Assembly: GCF_009996735.1 (NCBI RefSeq)
Contig: NZ_JAACYI010000022.1
Location: 1 to 59,188, forward strand
Reading direction: 5' to 3'
DNA: 59,188 nucleotides
DNA from: Cellulomonas sp. APG4
GTDB taxonomy: Bacteria; Actinomycetota; Actinomycetes; Actinomycetales; Cellulomonadaceae
Shown: positions 16,871 to 25,488 of the stretch, piece by piece
Position numbering within the stretch: the first letter of the stretch is position 1
Layout of the letters: each line of letters starts with the position of its first letter
The notes under the pieces: generated by a model
Told to the model about the DNA's origin: nothing
Seen by the model: only the letters and a program-made list of their open reading frames with translations
Databases searched by the model: none
Position numbers and translations under genes: made by a program

Positions 16871-19699
16871 ATGCCCGCAGGTCGCAAGCTCGTGATCGTC
16901 GAGTCGCCCGCCAAGGCGCGCACGATCGCCGGCTACCTCGGCGACGGGTACACCGTTGAGGCCTCCGTCGGGCACATCCGGGACCTGCCGCAGCCGTCCG
17001 AGCTGCCTGCCGACATGAAGAAGGGCCCGTTCGGCAAGTTCGCCGTCGACGTCGAGAACGGGTTCGAGCCGTACTACGTGGTCGACGCGGACAAGAAGAA
17101 GAAGGTCGCCGAGCTCAAGCGCGCGCTCAAGGAGTCCGACGAGCTCTACCTCGCGACTGATGAGGACCGCGAGGGCGAGGCCATCGCGTGGCACCTGCTC
17201 GCCGAGCTCAAGCCCAAGGTCCCGGTCAAGCGCATGGTGTTCCACGAGATCACCCGCGAGGCGATCGCCCGGGCGCTCGAGTCCACGCGCGAGCTCGACA
17301 CGCGTCTGGTCGACGCGCAGGAGACCCGCCGCATCCTCGACCGGCTCTACGGCTACGAGGTCTCGCCCGTGCTGTGGCGCAAGGTCCGCCAGGGCCTGTC
17401 GGCCGGCCGCGTCCAGTCGGTCGCGACCCGGCTCGTCGTCGAGCGCGAGCGCGAGCGCATGGCCTTCCGCGCCGCCGAGTACTGGGACGTGACGGGCACC
17501 TTCGCGCGCACGACGGCGTCCAGCGAGGCCGAGCAGGGCGCGTTCCCGGCGCGGCTGACCCAGCTGGGCGGGCGCCGTGTCGCGAGCGGCCGCGACTTCG
17601 ACGACCGCGGCGAGCTCAAGGGCTCCTCCGAGGCGGTCGCCCTCGACGAGGCCCGCGCCACCGCAGTCGCGACCGGCCTGGCCGAGGCCGCCTTCACGGT
17701 GCTGAGCCTCGAGACCAAGCCGTACACGCGCCGTCCGGCAGCGCCGTTCACCACGTCGACCCTCCAGCAGGAGGCGAGCCGCAAGCTGCGCATGGGCTCG
17801 CGGCAGACGATGCGCACCGCGCAGTCGCTGTATGAGAACGGCTACATCACGTACATGCGTACGGACTCGCCGGCGTTGTCGACGCAGGCGGTGGACGCCG
17901 CACGCCGTCAGGCCGCCGAGCTCTACGGTCCCGAGTTCGTGCCCGACAAGGCGCGCGTCTACGCCTCGAAGAACAAGGGCGCGCAGGAGGCGCACGAGGC
18001 CATCCGCCCCGCGGGTGACCACTTCCGCACACCCGCCCAGGTGGCGCGCGACCTCTCGGGTGACCAGTTCCGCCTCTACGAGCTCATCTGGAAGCGCACG
18101 GTCGCCTCGCAGATGGCCGACGCGCGCGGGTCGACCGCCTCGGTGCGCCTGGGGGCCGACGTCGAGCTCGAGGGCGCGCCCCAGCAGGCCGTCTTCTCGG
18201 CGTCGGGCACCGTGATCACCTTCCGCGGGTTCATGGCCGCGTACGAGGAGGGGCGCGACGTCGACCGCTACGCCGACGACGACGCCGCGGTCGCCGCGCG
18301 TGGACGACGCGGCGGGGCGAAGGCCGAGGCGGGCGCCGACGACGCAGCCGACGGCGAGCAGGGCGGGCGCGGCGGCAAGGGCGGCGGCGAGGTGCGCCTG
18401 CCGCAGATGGCCGAGGGCGACGCCCTGACCGCGGACGAGCTCGACGCCGACGGTCACCGCACGTCGCCACCGCCGCGGTTCACCGAGGCGAGCCTCATCA
18501 AGGCGCTCGAGGAGCGCGGGATCGGCCGGCCGTCGACCTACGCCGCCACCATCTCGGTGATCCAGGACCGCGGCTACGTCACCAACCGGGGCCAGGCGCT
18601 CGTGCCGAGCTGGCTCGCGTTCGCCGTGACCCGGCTGCTCGAGGAGAACTTCGACCGGCTCGTGGACTACGACTTCACGGCCGGCATGGAGGAGGACCTC
18701 GACCAGATCGCGGCCGGCAGCAAGGAGCGCGTCGCGTGGCTCACCCAGTTCTACTTCGGTGACGCCGCGCGCGGCGCCGATGCCGAGGGCCTGCGGGACC
18801 TCGTCGCCAACCTGGGCGAGATCGACGCGCGCGAGGTCAACTCGATCGAGATCGGCGACGGCATCACGTTGCGCGTGGGTCGCTACGGGCCCTACCTCGA
18901 GGACGCGTCGGCGACGACGGCGAGCGGCGAGGCCAAGCGCGCCTCGGTGCCCGACGACCTCGCCCCCGACGAGCTCACGGTCGAGAAGGCGCGCGAGCTG
19001 CTCGACACCCAGCCCGAGGGCGACATCGTGCTGGGCGAGGACCCGTCGACCGGGACGACGATCGTCGCCAAGAAGGGCCGCTTCGGCCCCTACGTCACGG
19101 AGCTGCTGCCCGAGCCCGAGCTCGACGAGGGTCTGAGCGCGGCGGCACGCAAGAAGGCGCTCGCCGCGCGCCCCAAGCCCCGCACCGCGTCGCTGCTGTC
19201 GTCGATGCAGCTCGAGACCGTGACGCTCGACGAGGCCCTGCGCCTGCTCTCGCTGCCGCGCGTGGTGGGTGTGGACCCCGAGAGCGGTGACGAGATCACC
19301 GCACAGAACGGTCGGTACGGGCCCTACCTCAAGAAGGGCACGGACTCGCGCACCCTGCCGAGCGAGGACGCGATCTTCGAGATCACCCTCGAGGAGGCGC
19401 TCGCGATCTACGCCCAGCCCAAGCGCGGGCGCGGTGCCTCGGCGGCCGCCCCGCTGCGCGAGCTCGGCGAGGACCCGGCGAGCAAGAAGCCCGTGGTGGT
19501 CAAGGACGGCCGGTTCGGCCCGTACGTGACCGACGGCGAGACCAACGCGACCCTCCGCAAGGAGGACGCGGTCGAGAGCGTGACGCTCGAGCGCGCCGCC
19601 GAGCTGCTGGCCGAGAAGCGTGCCCGCGGCCCGGTGAAGAAGAAGCGCGCGACCACGCGCAAGGCACCCGCACGCAAGGCCGCGACCAAGAAGAGCTGA
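16871..19699 (+). CDS. topA: DNA topoisomerase I (type IA)
   Basis: 942 residues. The Toprim domain opens with KLVIVESPAKARTIAGYLG and contains ATDEDREGEAIAWHL. The catalytic tyrosine is Tyr328 in YITYMRTDS. After the core (to about 600) come repeated C-terminal topoisomerase domains, each with a GRYGPYL-like or GRFGPYV motif, and a Lys/Arg/Ala tail (residues from about 920) in place of zinc fingers, as in other actinobacteria. It relaxes negative supercoils. A glycine-rich insert at about 475-510 is variable in the family. ATG 16871 has GAGG seven bases upstream. TAGAGT at 16821-16826, overlapping the PAP2 stop, is a possible -10 box. Confidence 0.98.
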   Translation: MPAGRKLVIVESPAKARTIAGYLGDGYTVEASVGHIRDLPQPSELPADMKKGPFGKFAVDVENGFEPYYVVDADKKKKVAELKRALKESDELYLATDEDREGEAIAWHLLAELKPKVPVKRMVFHEITREAIARALESTRELDTRLVDAQETRRILDRLYGYEVSPVLWRKVRQGLSAGRVQSVATRLVVERERERMAFRAAEYWDVTGTFARTTASSEAEQGAFPARLTQLGGRRVASGRDFDDRGELKGSSEAVALDEARATAVATGLAEAAFTVLSLETKPYTRRPAAPFTTSTLQQEASRKLRMGSRQTMRTAQSLYENGYITYMRTDSPALSTQAVDAARRQAAELYGPEFVPDKARVYASKNKGAQEAHEAIRPAGDHFRTPAQVARDLSGDQFRLYELIWKRTVASQMADARGSTASVRLGADVELEGAPQQAVFSASGTVITFRGFMAAYEEGRDVDRYADDDAAVAARGRRGGAKAEAGADDAADGEQGGRGGKGGGEVRLPQMAEGDALTADELDADGHRTSPPPRFTEASLIKALEERGIGRPSTYAATISVIQDRGYVTNRGQALVPSWLAFAVTRLLEENFDRLVDYDFTAGMEEDLDQIAAGSKERVAWLTQFYFGDAARGADAEGLRDLVANLGEIDAREVNSIEIGDGITLRVGRYGPYLEDASATTASGEAKRASVPDDLAPDELTVEKARELLDTQPEGDIVLGEDPSTGTTIVAKKGRFGPYVTELLPEPELDEGLSAAARKKALAARPKPRTASLLSSMQLETVTLDEALRLLSLPRVVGVDPESGDEITAQNGRYGPYLKKGTDSRTLPSEDAIFEITLEEALAIYAQPKRGRGASAAAPLRELGEDPASKKPVVVKDGRFGPYVTDGETNATLRKEDAVESVTLERAAELLAEKRARGPVKKKRATTRKAPARKAATKKS

Positions 19700-19788
19700 C
19701 CGCCGGGCGCGCCGGCACGGGGGTCCGACAGCACGCCCGGTCCGACGGCACGGTGGAGCGCGCGACCGGGCGTCGACCGGCCGCGGGC

Positions 19789-20202
19789 TCAGGCGACCGA
19801 GGCGTCCCGCTTCCCGGGTGACTCGTCGCCCGCTCGCCGGCACAGCGCGTCGCACCCGCCGCACGCGGACGACATCGCGTGGTCCTCGGCGGGGTCGCTG
19901 CGGAAGCCGACCACCTTGTGGCTGCCGTCGCAGAACGGCGCGATCCCCGTGGCGCCGCAGCGGCACAGGGCGACGGTCGCGCGCCGTCGTGGCGCAGGGG
20001 ACCCGTCGGCGAGGCGGATCTCGGCGTCGCCGCGCACCAGCAGGGGGCCGTCCGGGCACGCGGTCAGGTCGACCCAGCCATCGGGGGTCACCTCGACGGT
20101 CGCCCCGGTCGCGGGGACACGCGTGGTCGTCGTCGGCGGATCGGTGCGTCCGCCCGTGGGGCGGGACGCGGCGGCGCGCCCCGCGAGGTCGTGGATCGTC
20201 AC
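19789..20202 (-). CDS. CDGSH iron-sulfur domain protein
   Basis: 137 residues. The 2Fe-2S ligands are Cys80, Cys82, Cys91 and His95 in CRCGATGIAPFCDGSH, the classic mitoNEET-type CDGSH motif. An N-terminal region (about 25-72) forms a small beta-rich domain (VEVTPDGWVDL, PLLVRGDAEIRL). The tail has extra cysteines (SSACGGCDALC) that could bind metal. Likely an electron-transfer or cluster-carrier protein in the cytoplasm. The start (GTG, 20202) is chosen at VTIHDLAG; TTGACT lies just upstream. It is divergent from the iron-containing redox enzyme gene at 20388, suggesting a functional pair. Confidence 0.82.
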   Translation of the reverse strand: MTIHDLAGRAAASRPTGGRTDPPTTTTRVPATGATVEVTPDGWVDLTACPDGPLLVRGDAEIRLADGSPAPRRRATVALCRCGATGIAPFCDGSHKVVGFRSDPAEDHAMSSACGGCDALCRRAGDESPGKRDASVA

Positions 20203-20387
20203 ACCGGCAGTCAACCCCGGCCCTCCAGGTACCGCACGGCGAACGGACGCCGTCGGGCGCGGGGCCCTGCGACGGGTGGCGCCGGACCCGCCCGGCGTGC
20301 GGAGGTCGCAGCCCGGTGCGAACCTCGGGAGGTCGCGGCGGGTGCCGCGGCCCCGGTGCGCCGGGACGACGTCGGAGGTCAACGACG

Positions 20388-21410
20388 ATGCAGCGACCCG
20401 AGCCACGCGGACCGCTGAGCACGGCGGTGCTCGAGGCCCTCGCGGGACCTCCCGCCGACGTGACGGCGCTCGAGCAGGCCGCGCGTCGCGCTGTCGACGT
20501 CTCGCCCGACGTGCTCACCGACGACGACGTCCAGGTCACGCTCTTCACGCTGTACGAGCTGCACTACCGGGGTGTGGACGGCGTCGATGAGTCGTGGGAG
20601 TGGTCGCCCGGCCTGCTCGCCGTGCGGGCCGTGCTCGAGAGGGCCCTCGAGGCCGCGATCCGCTCACACGTCCCGGTGCCCGACGGCGCGGGGGACGACG
20701 CCGAGGGGGTCGCACGCCGGCTGTTCGAGCTCGCCGCCGCCGACGACGGGCCGAGCGTCGCGACCTACGTCGCGAAGCGCGCGACGGACGAGCAGCTGCA
20801 CGAGTTCGTGGTCCAGCGCTCGATCTACCACCTCAAAGAGGCCGACCCGCACAGCTGGGCGCTGCCGCGGCTCAGCGGACGTGCCAAGTCGGCGCTCGTC
20901 GAGGTGCAGGCCGACGAGTACGGCGGCGGGCGCCCCGGGCACATCCACAGCGAGCTGTTCGCGGGCACCATGCGCGCGCTCGGCCTCGACGACACCTACG
21001 GGGCCTACGTGGACCGCGCGACCGCCGCGACCCTCGCGTCGGTCAACGTGATGAGCCTGTTCGGCCTCCACCGGCGGCTGCGCGGAGCGATCGTGGGGCA
21101 TCTCGCGGCGTTCGAGATGACGTCGTCGATCCCGTGCCGCAAGTACGGCAACGGGTTCCGTCGCCTCGGCTACGGCGAAGACGCGACCTTCTACTTCGAC
21201 GAGCACGTCGAGGCCGACGCGGTGCACGAGCAGATCGCGGCGCGCGACCTCGCGGGCGGGCTGGTCGAGGCCGAGCCGCACCTGCTCGACGACGTGCTGT
21301 GGGGTGCGGCGTGCTGCCTGGCGCTCGACGCGCTGGTGGGTGCGCAGGTGATCGAGGCGTGGGAGAAGGGCCGCAGCGCGCTGCGGCAGCCACTGCCCGC
21401 CGCGGCCTGA
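20388..21410 (+). CDS. Haem-oxygenase-like iron-containing redox enzyme
   Basis: 340 residues, mostly helical, matching the haem-oxygenase-like iron enzyme family (PF14518 type). Candidate metal ligands on successive helices are Glu57 and His59 (LYELHYRG), Glu172, Glu177, His185 and His187 (VEVQADEYGGGRPGHIHSEL), Glu243, and Asp271, Glu272, His273 and His280 (DEHVEADAVHEQ). Several members of this fold are di-iron oxidases acting on amino acids or fatty acids; the substrate here is unknown. ATG 20388 follows GGAGG at nine bases. The divergent CDGSH gene could supply electrons. Family assignment is by motif spacing and overall look. Confidence 0.78.
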   Translation: MQRPEPRGPLSTAVLEALAGPPADVTALEQAARRAVDVSPDVLTDDDVQVTLFTLYELHYRGVDGVDESWEWSPGLLAVRAVLERALEAAIRSHVPVPDGAGDDAEGVARRLFELAAADDGPSVATYVAKRATDEQLHEFVVQRSIYHLKEADPHSWALPRLSGRAKSALVEVQADEYGGGRPGHIHSELFAGTMRALGLDDTYGAYVDRATAATLASVNVMSLFGLHRRLRGAIVGHLAAFEMTSSIPCRKYGNGFRRLGYGEDATFYFDEHVEADAVHEQIAARDLAGGLVEAEPHLLDDVLWGAACCLALDALVGAQVIEAWEKGRSALRQPLPAAA

Positions 21411-21451
21411 CCGGGAGGTCGCGCCCGCCCCGGACGTCGGAGACCGTGGGG

Positions 21452-22492
21452 TCAGCCCCGCACGTGGGCCGCGAGGCGCCCGACGGCGTCGTGGTCGGCC
21501 AGCCACCCGCGCGCGCCGTCGGTGCGGCACGACCACGACGCGACCTCGGCCGCACGTGCGAGCCCGTCGGCGAGCGCGGGAGCGTCGAGCGGGCGGGTCG
21601 CCGGACGCTGCGCGAGCCACGCGAGGGCGGCCCCGTGCAGCACGTCACCGGCGCCGAGCGTGTCGCGCACCGGGACCTCGGGCACCCGCACCTCGAGCAG
21701 CCGACCGTCGACCGGGTCGTCGTCGGCCAGCACCTGGATCGGTCCGCCGCCCTGGGAGCGCGCGACCAGGCGGGGCCCCGCGCGGCGCACGGCCCTGAGC
21801 AGTCCCGCGCCGTCCGGGTCACGTGCCTGCCGGCTGGGCGCCGCGTCGTCGTCGGGCCCCCCGGGCGCAGGCAACGCGGCCGGTGCGCGGAACGCCGCCG
21901 AGAGCACCGCGACGTCCACCACGGCCAGCAGGCGCTCGAGCCCGGGCTTCCACGAGCCGCCGTCGAGCAGCACGGGTGCACCGGCGTCGCGGGCACGGCG
22001 CGCGGCGGCGAGTGCGAGGTCCAGGTGGTGGCCGTCCACCAGGAGGGCGTCGCAGGCCGCGAGGGTGCGCGCGACGCCGTCGGGCAGGTCGGTGGTCGCG
22101 ACCCCGCCGTCGGCGGTGACGTCGGGCCGGCCCGTCGCGTTGACCGAGACGACGGCGCGCTCGCCGGTCGAGGTGGTCACGAGCACGGTCGAGACCGCGG
22201 GGGTCGCGCCGGGCCCCGCGAGGTCGTGCACCTCGACGCCGTGCGCCCGCAGGTCCGCCCGGACCAGGTCGGCGACCGGCCCGTCGCCGATCCGGGTCAC
22301 CAGGGTGGCCCGGGCCCCGAGCGCGGCGGCGGTGACGGCGGCGTTCGCGGCCGGACCGCCGGCGGCGACCCACAGGTCGCGCGCGACGACCTTCTCGTCG
22401 GGCCCCGGCACGTGGTCCACGTGCTGCACGACGTCGAGCGTCGTGAGCCCGCAGCACACCACGTGCCGACGCGTGGCCTGTCGCTCGGGCAT
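21452..22492 (-). CDS. PfkB-family carbohydrate kinase
   Basis: 346 residues. PfkB signature 1 is in the WVAAGGPAANAAVTAAALGA stretch and signature 2 is RDTLGAGDVLHGAALAW, holding the catalytic Asp and anion-hole glycines. The fold is ribokinase-like, so the protein phosphorylates a sugar or nucleoside with ATP; substrate unknown. The ATG at 22492 is preceded at seven bases by TAGGCT, a leaderless arrangement, so the longer frame is not used. It is divergent from the Gfo/Idh oxidoreductase, with only 49 bases between the start codons; both could belong to one sugar pathway. Confidence 0.85.
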   Translation of the reverse strand: MPERQATRRHVVCCGLTTLDVVQHVDHVPGPDEKVVARDLWVAAGGPAANAAVTAAALGARATLVTRIGDGPVADLVRADLRAHGVEVHDLAGPGATPAVSTVLVTTSTGERAVVSVNATGRPDVTADGGVATTDLPDGVARTLAACDALLVDGHHLDLALAAARRARDAGAPVLLDGGSWKPGLERLLAVVDVAVLSAAFRAPAALPAPGGPDDDAAPSRQARDPDGAGLLRAVRRAGPRLVARSQGGGPIQVLADDDPVDGRLLEVRVPEVPVRDTLGAGDVLHGAALAWLAQRPATRPLDAPALADGLARAAEVASWSCRTDGARGWLADHDAVGRLAAHVRG

Positions 22493-22499
22493 GGGTGAG

Positions 22500-22505
22500 A
22501 GCCTA
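22500..22505 (-). promoter_or_regulatory. Leaderless -10 box (TAGGCT) of the PfkB gene
   Basis: TAGGCT on the minus strand, seven bases before the ATG at 22492. Confidence 0.5.
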
Positions 22506-22528
22506 CGGCCGGGACGCGCGTGAGCCGC

Positions 22529-22534
22529 TAGCGT
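22529..22534 (+). promoter_or_regulatory. Leaderless -10 box (TAGCGT) of the Gfo/Idh gene
   Basis: TAGCGT, seven bases before the ATG at 22542. The 13-mer CTAGCGTGAGCGC here is repeated exactly ahead of tmk. Confidence 0.55.
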
Positions 22535-22541
22535 GAGCGCC

Positions 22542-23549
22542 ATGACGATCGCGCCCGACCCCCGCACCGCCCCTCCGATCCGCTGGGGGGTGCTCGGGCC
22601 CGGCGGCATCGCCCACACGTTCGCGCGCGCCGTGCGCGACCACACCCGCGGCCGCATCGTCGCGGTCGGATCGCGCAGCGCCGAGCGTGCGCAGGCGTTC
22701 GCGGACCAGTACGGGATCCCGACGGCGTACGCGAGCTACGAGCAGCTGGTCGCGGACCCGCAGGTGGACGCCGTGTACGTCGCGTCCCCGCACTCGGGGC
22801 ACCACGAGCACGCGCTGCTCGCGATCCGCGCGGGCAAGCACGTGCTGGTCGAGAAGGCCTTCACGCGCAACGTCGCCGAGGCGCAGGAGGTCGTGACGGC
22901 CGCGCACGAGGAGCGGGTCTTCGCGATGGAGGCCATGTGGACGCGGTTCCTGCCGCACGTGGTCGCGCTGCGCGGCGTGCTCGAGCGCGGCGAGATCGGT
23001 GAGGTGGTCTCGCTGCTCGCGGACCACGGCCAGGCCTTCGGGCACCTGCCTGCGACGCACCGCCTGCACGCCCCCGAGCTCGCCGGCGGCGCGCTGCTCG
23101 ACCTGGGCGTGTACCCGGTCTCGTTCGCGCACGACCTGCTGGGCGTCCCGGACCGCGTGGTCGCGACGGGCTCGCTCACGCCCGCCGGTGTGGACGGGCA
23201 GGTCAGCATCGCGCTCGGCTACGGCGAGCGCGTCCAGGCCTCGCTGCACACGACGCTGTGGTCGCGCACCGCGACGACGGCGGTCATCGGCGGCACCGAG
23301 GGGCGCATCGAGGTCGCGAGCGACTTCTACCGGCCCACGAGCTTCACAGTGGTCCGAGACGACGGCAGCCGACGCACGTTCTCCCAGCCCGTCGACGGTG
23401 GCTTCCAGTACCAGGCCGCCGAGGTCGCGCGCTGCGTGGCCGAGGGCTCGCTCGAGAGCGAGTCGATCACGCTCGAGGACTCGCTCGCGGTGATGCGCAC
23501 GCTCGACGAGGTGCGGCGCCAGGTGGGCGTGCGCTACCCGGGTGAGTGA
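22542..23549 (+). CDS. Gfo/Idh/MocA-family oxidoreductase
   Basis: 335 residues. The N-terminal Rossmann domain has WGVLGPGGIAHTFA and VAVGSRSAERAQAFA. The catalytic-site lysine lies in VLVEKAFTRN, where the family usually reads EKP. The C-terminal alpha/beta domain includes GGALLDLGVYPVSFA, typical of dehydrogenases acting on sugars, inositols or trans-dihydrodiols. Substrate not resolvable. The ATG at 22542 is preferred over the GTG at 22533 because TAGCGT lies seven bases before the ATG. It ends 30 bases before tmk, which has its own promoter-like box. Confidence 0.9.
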   Translation: MTIAPDPRTAPPIRWGVLGPGGIAHTFARAVRDHTRGRIVAVGSRSAERAQAFADQYGIPTAYASYEQLVADPQVDAVYVASPHSGHHEHALLAIRAGKHVLVEKAFTRNVAEAQEVVTAAHEERVFAMEAMWTRFLPHVVALRGVLERGEIGEVVSLLADHGQAFGHLPATHRLHAPELAGGALLDLGVYPVSFAHDLLGVPDRVVATGSLTPAGVDGQVSIALGYGERVQASLHTTLWSRTATTAVIGGTEGRIEVASDFYRPTSFTVVRDDGSRRTFSQPVDGGFQYQAAEVARCVAEGSLESESITLEDSLAVMRTLDEVRRQVGVRYPGE

Positions 23550-23567
23550 CGTGTCGGCCGTGCCGAC

Positions 23568-23573
23568 TAGCGT
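23568..23573 (+). promoter_or_regulatory. Leaderless -10 box (TAGCGT) of tmk
   Basis: TAGCGT, six bases before the GTG at 23580; same 13-base context as the box at 22529. Confidence 0.55.
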
Positions 23574-23579
23574 GAGCGC

Positions 23580-24251
23580 GTGACCGACGCCCTGCCCGTG
23601 CCCCGTCGCGACCACCGCGGGGTCTTCGTGTCGTTCGAGGGTGGCGACGGCGTGGGCAAGTCGACCCAGCTCAGCCTCCTCGCGGAGTGGCTCGAGCAGC
23701 GTGGTGTCGAGGTCGTCCGCACGCGAGAGCCCGGTGGCACCACGCTCGGTCAGGCCCTGCGGGACGCCGTCCTGCACGGGGAGGACGTGAGCCCGCGCAC
23801 GGAGGCGCTGCTCTACGCGACGGACCGCGCGCACCACGTCGCGAGCGTCGTGCGCCCCGCCCTCGAGCGCGGCGCGGTGGTGCTCACGGACCGCTACCTC
23901 GACTCGTCGGTCGCGTACCAGGGGGACGGTCGCGCACTCGGGACCGAGGAGGTCGAGCGGCTCTCGCTGTGGGCGACCGAGGGCCTGCTGCCGGACCTGA
24001 CGGTGCTGCTCGACCTCGACCCGGACGTCGGCCTCACACGGCTCAGCGGCGCCCCGGACCGGCTCGAGCGGGCCGGGGCCGAGTTCCACCGCCGCACCCG
24101 GCGGGCCTACCTGGACCGCGCGGCCGCGGGCGGGACGCGCTGGCTCGTGCTCGACGCCGCACGGCCGCGTGAGGAGGTGCAGGCCGCGGTGCGTGAGCGC
24201 GTCGCGGTGCTGCTCGAGCAGCTGGGCGTCCCGGCGGTGGGGTCGCCGTGA
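23580..24251 (+). CDS. tmk: Thymidylate kinase
   Basis: 223 residues. It makes dTDP from dTMP and ATP. The P-loop is FEGGDGVGKSTQ, the TMP-binding DR motif is LTDRYLDSSVAYQG, and the dTMP-site arginine is in RTREPGGT. The lid region has no Arg-rich P-loop partner change visible. The start GTG 23580 fits a leaderless transcript. Its TGA overlaps the GTG of holB (GTGA), so both are one translation unit, the usual actinobacterial order after topA. Confidence 0.96.
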   Translation: MTDALPVPRRDHRGVFVSFEGGDGVGKSTQLSLLAEWLEQRGVEVVRTREPGGTTLGQALRDAVLHGEDVSPRTEALLYATDRAHHVASVVRPALERGAVVLTDRYLDSSVAYQGDGRALGTEEVERLSLWATEGLLPDLTVLLDLDPDVGLTRLSGAPDRLERAGAEFHRRTRRAYLDRAAAGGTRWLVLDAARPREEVQAAVRERVAVLLEQLGVPAVGSP

Positions 24252-25384
24252 GCGTCTGGGACGACGTGGTGGGTCAGCCCGCCGCGGTCGAGGTGCTGCG
24301 GGCGGCGGCGGCCGACCAGACGGCGATGACGCATGCGTGGCTGCTCACGGGCCCGCCCGGGTCGGGACGCTCCAACGCCGCGCGCGCGTTCGCCGCGGCG
24401 CTCCAGTGCCCGCAGGGCGGGTGCGGCCACTGCCAGGCGTGCGCCACGGCGCTCGCGGGCACGCACGCCGACGTGACGGTGGTGCGCACCGAGAAGGTGA
24501 CGATCAGCATCGACGAGGTGCGTGACCTCATCGGCCTCGCGCAGCGCTCGCCGTCGCAGGGGCGCTGGCGCGTGATCCTCGTCGAGGACGCCGACCGCAT
24601 GGTCGAGCGCACGTCGAACGTGCTGCTCAAGGCGATCGAGGAACCTCCGCCGCGCACGGTCTGGCTGCTGTGCGCGCCGAGCCCGCAGGACGTCGTGGTG
24701 ACCATCCGGTCCCGGTGCCGCGGGGTCGCGCTGCGCGTCCCGCCGGTCGAGGACGTCGCGCGTCTGCTCGTGCAGCGCGACGGCGTGGCCCCCGAGGTCG
24801 CCGAGGTCGCGGCGCGGGCCGCGCAGAGCCACATCGGCCTCGCGCGCCGCCTCGCCCGCGACCCCGACGCGCGCGAGCGGCGCGACCGAACGCTGCGCCT
24901 CGCGTCGTCGATCCGCGGCGTGGGTGACGCGGTGCTCGCGGCGGCGGACCTGGTCGAGGTCGCGCAGGCGGAGGCGAAGGCCGCGACGGCGGACAGGGAC
25001 GCGGCCGAGAAGTCCGCGCTGCTGCACACGCTCGGCGCCGACGGCGGCGGGACCCTGCCGCCGAGCCTGCGTGCGCAGGTGCGTCAGCTCGAGGACGACC
25101 AGAAGCGCCGCGCGACCAGGGCGCAGCGCGACGTGCTCGACCGCGCGCTGCTCGACCTTCTCTCGCTGTTCCGCGACGTGCTCGTGGTCCAGCTCGGGGC
25201 GGACGTCGCGCTGGTCAACGCGAGCCACGAGGAGGCTGTGCGCACGCTCGCCGAGAGCAGCACGCCCGAGCAGTCGGTGCACCGGATGGACGCGATCGCC
25301 GAGGCCCGCACGCGCCTCGAGGGCAACGTGGCGCCCCTGCTCGCGATGGAGGCCATGGCCGTCGCGCTGCGCCCGCAGGCCTGA
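24248..25384 (+). CDS. holB: DNA polymerase III subunit delta'
   Basis: 378 residues. A clamp-loader AAA+ subunit: TGPPGSGRSNAARAF takes the place of the P-loop (arginine for the usual lysine, as expected of an ATPase-inactive delta'), the four-Cys zinc module is CPQGGCGHCQAC, the Walker B region is VILVEDADRM, and sensor and SRC motifs are in EEPPPRTVWLLCAP and TIRSRCRGV. The C-terminal collar domain includes a long charged helix. Translated from a GTG overlapping the tmk stop. Complete length. Confidence 0.95.
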   Translation: MSVWDDVVGQPAAVEVLRAAAADQTAMTHAWLLTGPPGSGRSNAARAFAAALQCPQGGCGHCQACATALAGTHADVTVVRTEKVTISIDEVRDLIGLAQRSPSQGRWRVILVEDADRMVERTSNVLLKAIEEPPPRTVWLLCAPSPQDVVVTIRSRCRGVALRVPPVEDVARLLVQRDGVAPEVAEVAARAAQSHIGLARRLARDPDARERRDRTLRLASSIRGVGDAVLAAADLVEVAQAEAKAATADRDAAEKSALLHTLGADGGGTLPPSLRAQVRQLEDDQKRRATRAQRDVLDRALLDLLSLFRDVLVVQLGADVALVNASHEEAVRTLAESSTPEQSVHRMDAIAEARTRLEGNVAPLLAMEAMAVALRPQA

Positions 25385-25476
25385 CGGCCGGTCACGAGCA
25401 CAGGCCCCGGTCGCGAGCCCGCCCCTCGGCATGGGGAGATGCTGTGTGCCGTGCCGGGATGGTCCCTCCGGTTGGC

Positions 25477-25482
25477 TACCGT
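25477..25482 (+). promoter_or_regulatory. Leaderless -10 box (TACCGT) of the lipoprotein hydrolase gene
   Basis: TACCGT with six bases to the GTG at 25489. Confidence 0.55.
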
Positions 25483-25488
25483 TGGCCC

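Noticed and set aside
16607-20548. A 1313-codon minus-strand open frame antisense to topA
   Set aside because: It is the product of GC-rich third positions in topA; it has no ribosome site, no recognisable domain, and topA is certain.
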